Notes under the pieces: model-generated
Seen by the model: the letters and a program-made list of their open reading frames with translations, nothing else
The model's database searches: none
Told to the model about the DNA's origin: nothing
Shown: piece after piece, positions 54,423-64,000 of the stretch
Layout of the letters: the number at the start of each line of letters is the position of its first letter
Numbering within the stretch: the first letter of the stretch is position 1
Assembly (NCBI RefSeq): GCF_027947595.1
Contig: NZ_CP116257.1
Span: 5,640,001 to 5,704,000 of the forward strand
Direction: 5' to 3'
DNA length: 64,000 nt
Source of the DNA: Streptomyces lienomycini
GTDB taxonomy: Bacteria > Actinomycetota > Actinomycetes > Streptomycetales > Streptomycetaceae
Position numbers and translations under genes: made by a program

Positions 54423-54488
54423 ATGCGCGGCTGCCGTTCCAGGCTCATCAGCGACACGCTTCGACTCTCCCTTCCCACGGCCGGTTGA
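54423..54488 (+). CDS. 21-residue ORF between riboswitch and cobD
   Basis: ATG ORF with product MRGCRSRLISDTLRLSLP plus TAG, preceded by GAGTGAGGA. It ends 3 nt before the cobD GTG, which has no ribosome site of its own. So the riboswitch probably controls this ORF's initiation and cobD depends on its translation by coupling. Alternatively it is a misannotated leader; conservation would decide. Confidence 0.5.
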   Translation: MRGCRSRLISDTLRLSLPTAG

Positions 54489-54491
54489 GCC

Positions 54492-55457
54492 GTGCGTGCC
54501 GGACGCGTCTTCGCGTACGGCGCCGCCGCCGGTCTTCTCGGTGACCTCCTCCTCGGCGATCCACGCCGCGGACACCCGGTCGCCGCGTTCGGCCGTGCCG
54601 CGGGTGCCGTGGAACAGGTGCTGTGGCGGGACCACCGGGGGTGGGGCGCGCTGCACACCGTCGTGTGCGCCGGTGGCGCCGCCGCGCTCGGCTCGGCCGC
54701 CGCGCGGGCCGTACGCCGCTCTCCCGCCGTCTCCGTCGTACTGACGGGCGCGGCCACCTGGGCGGTGGTCGGCGGCACGTCGCTCGCCCGGGAGGCCGGT
54801 GCGATCGGGCGGGCCCTGGAGGCGGGGGACGTCGAGGCGGCGCGGGCGCGGCTGCCGCACCTGTGCGGGCGGGACCCGCAGGCGCTGGACGCCGACGGGA
54901 TCGCCCGGGCCGTCGTGGAGTCCGTCGCCGAGAACACCTCGGACGCGGTCGTGGGCGCCCTGGTGTGGGGCGCCGTGGCCGGAGTCCCGGGACTGCTCGG
55001 TTTCCGGGCCGTGAACACGCTGGACGCCATGGTCGGCCACAAGTCCGCCAGGTACCGCCGCTACGGCTGGGCCTCGGCCCGCCTGGACGACCTCGCGGGC
55101 TGGCCGGGCGCCCGTCTGACCGCCGTACTGACCACCGCGGCCGGTGGCGATCCGCGGGGCGCCGTACGCGCCTGGCGTGCGGACGCCGGGCGGCATCCGA
55201 GCCCCAACGCCGGGCCCGTGGAGGCGTCGTTCGCGGGCGCGCTCGGCGTGCGGCTCGGCGGGACGCTCTCCTACGGCGGGCGGGTGGAGCACCGGCCCGT
55301 CCTCAACGGGGCGGCGGGACGCGCCGTCCGGGCCGGTTCCGGCGACATCGACCGGGCCGTGCGCCTCTCGCGGCGCGTGGGCTGGCTGGCGCTGGGCGTG
55401 TGCGCGGGCGCGCGGCTGCTCGCGCACGGCATCGCCGGGAAGGGACGTACGTCGTGA
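54492..55457 (+). CDS. cobD: CobD, adenosylcobinamide-phosphate synthase
   Basis: 321 residues (CbiB/CobD family membrane protein). Helices include [30 protein letters not shown] with the family DP..GHPV motif; [55 protein letters not shown] (in parts) carries the diagnostic N-T-L-D-x-M-x-G-x-K/R. It attaches aminopropanol to adenosylcobyric acid at the membrane. GTG start; overlaps cobQ by GTGA. Confidence 0.94.
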   Translation: MRAGRVFAYGAAAGLLGDLLLGDPRRGHPVAAFGRAAGAVEQVLWRDHRGWGALHTVVCAGGAAALGSAAARAVRRSPAVSVVLTGAATWAVVGGTSLAREAGAIGRALEAGDVEAARARLPHLCGRDPQALDADGIARAVVESVAENTSDAVVGALVWGAVAGVPGLLGFRAVNTLDAMVGHKSARYRRYGWASARLDDLAGWPGARLTAVLTTAAGGDPRGAVRAWRADAGRHPSPNAGPVEASFAGALGVRLGGTLSYGGRVEHRPVLNGAAGRAVRAGSGDIDRAVRLSRRVGWLALGVCAGARLLAHGIAGKGRTS

Positions 55458-56958
55458 ACGGTGGCCTGCTCGTCGCCGGTACCACCTCCGACGCGGGCAA
55501 GAGCGTCGTCACCGCCGGGATCTGCCGCTGGCTGGTGCGCCAGGGCGTCAAGGTCGCGCCCTTCAAGGCGCAGAACATGTCGCTGAACTCCTTCGTGACC
55601 CGCGAGGGTGCCGAGATCGGCCGGGCCCAGGCCATGCAGGCCCAGGCGTGCCGGGTGGAGCCGACCGCGCACATGAACCCGGTGCTGCTCAAGCCCGGCG
55701 GGGAGCGCAGCAGCCAGGTCGTGCTGCTCGGCAGGCCGGTCGGCGAGATGAGCGCCCGCGGCTACCACGGCGGGCGCCAGGAGCGGCTGCTCGGCACGGT
55801 GCTCGACTCGCTCGCCGCACTGCGCGGCACGTACGACGCGGTGATCTGCGAGGGGGCGGGCAGCCCGGCCGAGATCAACCTGCGCCGCACCGACATCGTC
55901 AACATGGGGATCGCCCGGGGCGCCGGACTCCCCGTCCTGGTCGTCGGCGACATCGACCGCGGGGGCGTCTTCGCCTCCTTCTTCGGCACGGTGGCGCTGC
56001 TGGCGCCCGAGGACCAGGCACTGGTCGCCGGGTTCCTGGTGAACAAGTTCCGGGGTGATGTCTCGCTCCTGGAGCCCGGGTTGGAGATGCTGCACGGTCT
56101 CACCGGGCGGCGGACGTACGGCGTACTGCCCTTCCGGCACGGGCTCGGCATCGACGAGGAGGACGGGCTGCGGGTCTCCCTGCGCGGGACGGTGCGGGAG
56201 TCGGTCGTCGCGCCGCCGGTCGGCGAGGACGTGCTGCGGGTCGCCGTCTGCGCGGTCCCGCTCATGTCCAACTTCACGGACGTGGACGCGCTGGCCGCCG
56301 AACCCGGTGTCGTGGTGCGGTTCGTGGACCGTCCGGAGGAACTGGCCGACGCCGACCTGGTGATCGTGCCGGGGACGCGCGGGACGGTACGGGCCCTGGA
56401 GTGGCTGCGGGAGCGGGGGCTCGCGGACGCCATCGCGCGCAGGGTGGCCGAGCGGCGGCCCGTGCTCGGCATCTGCGGCGGCTTCCAGGTCCTCGGCGAG
56501 CACATCGAGGACGAGGTCGAGTCCCGCGCCGGGCACGTGGACGGCCTCGGACTGCTGCCCGTGCGGGTGCGGTTCGCCCGCGAGAAGACCCTCACCCGGC
56601 CGGTGGGCGAGGCCCTCGGCGAGCGCGTCGAGGGGTACGAGATCCACCACGGGGTGGCCGAGGTGACCGGCGGCACACCCTTCCTGGACGGCTGCCGGGT
56701 CGGCCAGACCTGGGGCACGCACTGGCACGGCTCGCTGGAGTCGGACGGCTTCCGGCGGGCGTTCCTGCGCGAGGTGGCCGCCGCCGCGGGCCGCCGCTTC
56801 GTGCCGGCTCCCGACACCTCGTTCGCCGCGCTGCGCGAGGAGCAGCTCGACCGGCTCGGCGACCTGATCGAACACCACGCGGACACGGACGCGCTGTGGC
56901 GGCTCATCGAGTCCGGCGCGCCGCAAGGACTGCCCTTCATTCCACCGGGAGCGCCCGC

Positions 56959-56962
<4 letters not shown>
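55454..56962 (+). CDS. cobQ: CobQ, cobyric acid synthase
   Basis: 502 residues. N-terminal P-loop amidoligase [14 protein letters not shown] (9-22); class I glutamine amidotransferase at the C-terminus with nucleophile Cys in [10 protein letters not shown] and [11 protein letters not shown] for the histidine. It amidates positions b, d, e and g of adenosylcobyrinic a,c-diamide. It overlaps cobD and cobN by 4 nt each. Confidence 0.96.
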
Positions 56963-60608
<3,646 letters not shown>

Positions 60609-60612
<4 letters not shown>

Positions 60613-62620
60613 GTACCCCGTTCCCGTTCACGGCCGTCGTGGGCCAGGACGACCTGCGGCTCGCGCTGTTGCTGAACGCCGTCTCACCGAGCGTCGGCGG
60701 TGTGCTGGTGCGCGGTGAGAAGGGCACCGCCAAGAGCACGGCCGTGCGGGCGCTGTCGGCACTGATGCCGGAGGTGGACGTCGTCTCTGGGTGCCGTTTC
60801 TCCTGCGACCCCGACTCCCCCGACCCCGCCTGCCCGGACGGCCCGCACGAGCCGGGCGCCTTCGCCTCGCGTCCGGCGCGGATGGTCGAGCTGCCCGTCG
60901 GGGCCTCCGAGGACCGGCTGGTGGGCGCCCTCGACATCGAGCGGGCGCTGGCGGAGGGCGTGAAGGCGTTCGAGCCCGGCCTGCTCGCCGACGCGCACCG
61001 CGGGATCCTCTACGTCGACGAGGTCAACCTGCTCCACGACCACCTCGTGGACCTGTTGCTGGACGCCGCCGCGATGGGCGCCTCCTACGTCGAGCGCGAG
61101 GGCGTCTCCGTGCGGCACGCCGCGCGGTTCCTGCTGGTCGGGACCATGAATCCCGAGGAAGGTGAACTGCGTCCCCAACTGCTGGACCGCTTCGGACTCA
61201 CCGTCGAGGTCGCCGCCTCGCGCGAGCCCGAGCAGCGGGTGGAGGTCGTCCGGCGCCGGCTGGCGTACGACGACGACCCGGCCGGTTTCGCCGAGCGCTG
61301 GGCCGACGAGGAGGCCGCCGTACGGGCGCGGATCGTGGCGGCGCGGGAGCTGCTGCCGACGGTGCGGCTGGGCGACGGGGCGCTGCGGCAGATCGCGGCG
61401 ACCTGTGCGGCCTTCGATGTGGACGGCATGCGGGCCGACATCGTGATGGCGCGGACGGCGACCGCGCTGGCGGCGTGGGCCGGGCGGACGGAGGTCCTCG
61501 CGGAGGACGTACGACAGGCGGCGTTGCTGGCGCTGCCGCACCGGCGGCGGCGCAATCCGTTCGACGCGCCGGGCCTTGACGAGGACAAACTGGACGAGAC
61601 GCTCGAGGAGTTCGGCGGGCAGGACGGTCAGGGCGAGGACGGGGACGACGACCCCGATCCGGGTCCCGACGGCGGTCCCGGTGGGCAGCCGGAGCCCGAC
61701 GACGCACCGCAGGGCGACGGGGATGCCGCCGCGCGTCCCGAGGCCGGGGAGGGCGGCGAGCCGCAGCCTTCCGGCGGCGCCGGTGAGCAGTCCCCCGCGC
61801 GTGCCGCCGAGCCGTTCCGCACCAAGGTGCTGAGCGTGCCGGGGCTGGGTCAGGGTGCCGCCGGGAGGCGTTCACGGGCGCGGACCGAGCACGGGCGTAC
61901 GACGGGCGCCCGGCGGCCGCGGGCGCGCTGACGAAGCTGCACCTGGCCGCGACCGTGCAGGCCGCCGCGCCGCACCAGCGGGCGCGGGGCCGCAGCGGGC
62001 CCGGGCTCGTGGTGCGCCGGGACGACCTGCGGCAGGCGACGAGGGAGGGGCGTGAGGGGAATCTCGTGCTGTTCGTCGTCGACGCCTCCGGGTCGATGGC
62101 CGCGCGGCAGCGGATGAGTGCCGTCAAGGGTGCCGTGCTGTCGCTGCTGCTGGACGCGTACCAACGGCGGGACAAGGTGGGGCTGGTGACCTTCCGGGGT
62201 TCGGCGGCCGATGTGGCGCTGCCGCCGACGTCGTCGGTCGACGCGGCGGCGGTGCGGCTGGAGTCGCTGCCGACCGGGGGGCGTACGCCGCTGGCCGCCG
62301 GGCTGCTGCGCGCCCACGAGGTGCTGCGGGTGGAGCGGTTGCGGGATCCGGCCCGGCGGGCGCTGGTCGTGGTGGTGACGGACGGGCGGGCCACCGGCGG
62401 CCCCGAGCCCGTCGCGCTGGCGGGGCGCGCGGCGCGGCTGTTCGCCGCCGACGGGGTCGCCTCGGTGGTCGTGGACTGCGAGTCGGGTCCCGTGCGGCTC
62501 GGGCTCGCCGGGCGGCTGGCGGGTGAGCTGGGCGGTACGGCGGTGACGCTGGACGAGCTGCGGGCGGACTCGATCGCCGGTCTCGTGAAGGACGTGCAGG
62601 GCAGCAGGAGGGCCGCGTAA
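60609..62620 (+). CDS. Putative cobaltochelatase (ChlI-ChlD type), apparent frameshift
   Basis: Part one (GTG 60609, in-frame stop at 61929-61931): AAA+ ATPase with Walker [13 protein letters not shown], Walker [11 protein letters not shown], and sensor [10 protein letters not shown], then an acidic Pro/Gly/Asp linker. Part two in another frame (from about 61928 to 62620): VWA domain with MIDAS motif DASGSMA and TDGRATGG. One extra G in the GCGGGC run at 61919-61924 restores a continuous [12 protein letters not shown] and a single about 670-residue protein, the usual form. It powers CobN. Likely indel. Confidence 0.85.
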
Positions 62621-63219
62621 TGCCGCAGGGCAAGCCGAGTGTCGTACCGGACGACGGGCTGACGACCCGTCAGCGGCGCAACCGTCCGTTGGTCGTGGTG
62701 CACACGGGCGTCGGGAAGGGCAAGTCCACCGCCGCGTTCGGGCTGGCGCTGCGCGCCTGGAACCAGGGGTGGCCGATCGGGGTGTTCCAGTTCGTCAAGT
62801 CGGCCAAGTGGAAGGTCGGCGAGGAGAACGCCCTGCGGGTGCTGGGCGCCAGCGGCGAGGGCGGGTCCGTCGCCTGGCACAAGATGGGCGAGGGCTGGTC
62901 CTGGGTCCAGCGCGACGCGCAGCTGGACAACGAGGAGAAGGCCCGCGAGGGCTGGGAGCAGGTCAAGCGGGACCTGGCCGCCGAGACGTACAAGCTGTAC
63001 GTGCTGGACGAGTTCGCCTATCCGATGCACTGGGGGTGGGTCGACACCGACGAGGTGGTGTCCGTGCTGCGCGAGCGGCCCGGGACCCAGCATGTCGTGA
63101 TCACCGGGCGGAACGCGCCCGGGGCGCTGGTGGAGTGCGCCGATCTCGTCACCGACATGTCCAAGGTCAAGCATCCGATGGACGCGGGGCAGAAGGGGCA
63201 GAGGGGCATCGAGTGGTGA
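62620..63219 (+). CDS. cobO: CobO, corrinoid adenosyltransferase
   Basis: 199 residues of the CobA/CobO class. P-loop HTGVGKGKSTAAFG (28-41), FQFVKSAKWKVGEENAL, and YVLDEFAYPMHWGWVD are typical. It transfers adenosyl from ATP to cob(I)yrinic acid a,c-diamide. Start overlaps the previous stop (TAATG); its own stop overlaps cobB. Confidence 0.95.
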   Translation: MPQGKPSVVPDDGLTTRQRRNRPLVVVHTGVGKGKSTAAFGLALRAWNQGWPIGVFQFVKSAKWKVGEENALRVLGASGEGGSVAWHKMGEGWSWVQRDAQLDNEEKAREGWEQVKRDLAAETYKLYVLDEFAYPMHWGWVDTDEVVSVLRERPGTQHVVITGRNAPGALVECADLVTDMSKVKHPMDAGQKGQRGIEW

Positions 63220-64000
63220 CGTCCTCCGGCTCCGTCGGTCCTGCTGGCTCCGTCGGTCCCGCCGGCTCGGCCGTTCCCCGGCTGGTCGTCGCCGCGCCTT
63301 CGTCCGGCAGCGGCAAGACCGCCGTCGCCACCGGGTTGATGGCCGCGCTCACGGCGCGCGGGCTCACCGTGTCCCCGCACAAGGTCGGGCCCGACTACAT
63401 CGACCCCGGCTACCACGCGCTCGCCACCGGGCGGGTGGGGCGGAACCTCGACGCGTATCTGTGCGGGCCCGAGCTGGTCGGGCCGCTGTTCCTGCACGGG
63501 GCGCGCGGGTGCGACCTCGCCGTCGTCGAGGGTGTGATGGGGCTGTACGACGGGGCGGCGGGCGAGGGGGAACTCGCCTCCACCGCGCAGGTCGCCAAGC
63601 TGCTGCGGGCGCCGGTGGTACTGGTCGTGGACGCGTCGTCGCAGTCGCGGTCGGTGGCGGCGCTGGTGCACGGGTTCGTGTCCTGGGACCCGGAGGTGCG
63701 GATCGGGGGCGTGATCCTGAACAAGGTCGCGTCGGACCGGCACGAGGCGCTGCTGCGGGAGGCGGTGGACTCCGTCGGGGTGCCGGTCCTCGGGGTGTTG
63801 CGGCGGGCGCCGCGGGTCGACGTGCCGTCGCGGCATCTGGGCCTGGTGCCGGTTGCGGAGCGGCGCGGTGCGGCGGTGGACGCCGTTGACGCGATGGCGG
63901 CGCAGGTCGCGGGCGGGTGCGATCTGGAGGCGTTGGTCCGGCTGGCGCGGAGTGCGGGGCCCTTGGGTTGTGCGGCTTGGGATGCGGGTGAGGCCTTGGT
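63216..64000 (+). CDS. cobB: CobB, hydrogenobyrinic/cobyrinate a,c-diamide synthase (5' part)
   Basis: Open to the right edge; first about 260 residues. P-loop APSSGSGKTAVATG, PHKVGPDYIDPGYHALATGR, VVEGVMGLYDGAAG and LVVDASSQSRSVAALVHGF are CobB/CbiA motifs. It amidates the a and c side chains using glutamine. The start is GTG at 63216 (GTGA overlap with cobO). The first 20 residues hold a tandem repeat, unusual for the family, and could be a cloning of a short spacer by slippage. Confidence 0.94.
   Translation, partial: MTSSGSVGPAGSVGPAGSAVPRLVVAAPSSGSGKTAVATGLMAALTARGLTVSPHKVGPDYIDPGYHALATGRVGRNLDAYLCGPELVGPLFLHGARGCDLAVVEGVMGLYDGAAGEGELASTAQVAKLLRAPVVLVVDASSQSRSVAALVHGFVSWDPEVRIGGVILNKVASDRHEALLREAVDSVGVPVLGVLRRAPRVDVPSRHLGLVPVAERRGAAVDAVDAMAAQVAGGCDLEALVRLARSAGPLGCAAWDAGEAL
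63228..63263 (+). repeat. 18-bp tandem repeat in the cobB N-terminus
   Basis: Units 63228-63245 and 63246-63263 differ at two bases and encode GSVGPA twice before the P-loop region. Confidence 0.8.

Overview
The window is high-GC actinobacterial DNA and almost certainly Streptomyces. It has a short chaplin (ChpE type), a SpoOM-like protein, an HTH-DUF5753/DUF397 regulatory pair, many GTG starts, ATGA/GTGA gene overlaps, and a gene order that from memory matches the Streptomyces coelicolor SCO179x-SCO185x region. No species was confirmed by a search. I see no tRNA, CRISPR array, insertion sequence, integrase or phage gene. This looks like conserved chromosomal core.

Layout. 1-400 is the leftward promoter array of an rRNA operon whose 16S gene would lie just outside the left edge. 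394-12.3 kb holds a 3-methyladenine glycosylase, SpoOM, a PEBP-family protein, an HNH nuclease, an ABC ATPase/NfeD/stomatin group, chaplin ChpE, a GAF-kinase/NarL-regulator pair, an SDR, a QueA-like enzyme and a secreted SLT lysozyme-like protein. 12.3-21.5 kb holds a double-FHA ABC transporter, SerB, SixA, an MFS exporter with a micro-protein and a divergent FadR-type regulator, and fabG-fabI. 21.7-31 kb holds tldD-tldE, tyrS, small membrane proteins, moaA and an acetate-type symporter with its DUF485 partner. 31-39 kb holds a subtilase, a CopD-like protein, a DEDDh exonuclease, a zinc protein, SURF1, a GH15 enzyme and an SDR. 39.4-42.6 kb is a six-gene Asp23/Gls24/AmaP envelope-stress cluster. 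42.7-51.7 kb holds an enoyl-CoA hydratase-like protein, a small HTH DNA-binding protein, an ABC-F ATPase, a VOC protein, an alpha/beta hydrolase, a class II aldolase and a PiT phosphate transporter preceded by PHO-box-like repeats. 52.1-54.05 kb is an HTH-DUF5753/DUF397 module.

From 54.2 kb to the right edge is a cobalamin operon: a B12 riboswitch, a 21-codon ORF, then cobD, cobQ, cobN, a ChlI/ChlD-type chelatase subunit, cobO and cobB (cut by the window end). The genes from cobD on overlap or abut. Together they insert cobalt (CobN plus chelatase), amidate the ring (CobB, CobQ), adenosylate the cobalt (CobO) and attach the aminopropanol arm (CobD), with feedback through the riboswitch.

Three genes carry what look like single-base indels at short G or C runs: the subtilase signal peptide near 31181, a membrane protein near 32977, and the chelatase near 61919. 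In each, one base restores a full-length protein. Sequencing error is the simplest explanation, but the consequences for secretion and cobalt insertion would be large if they are real.
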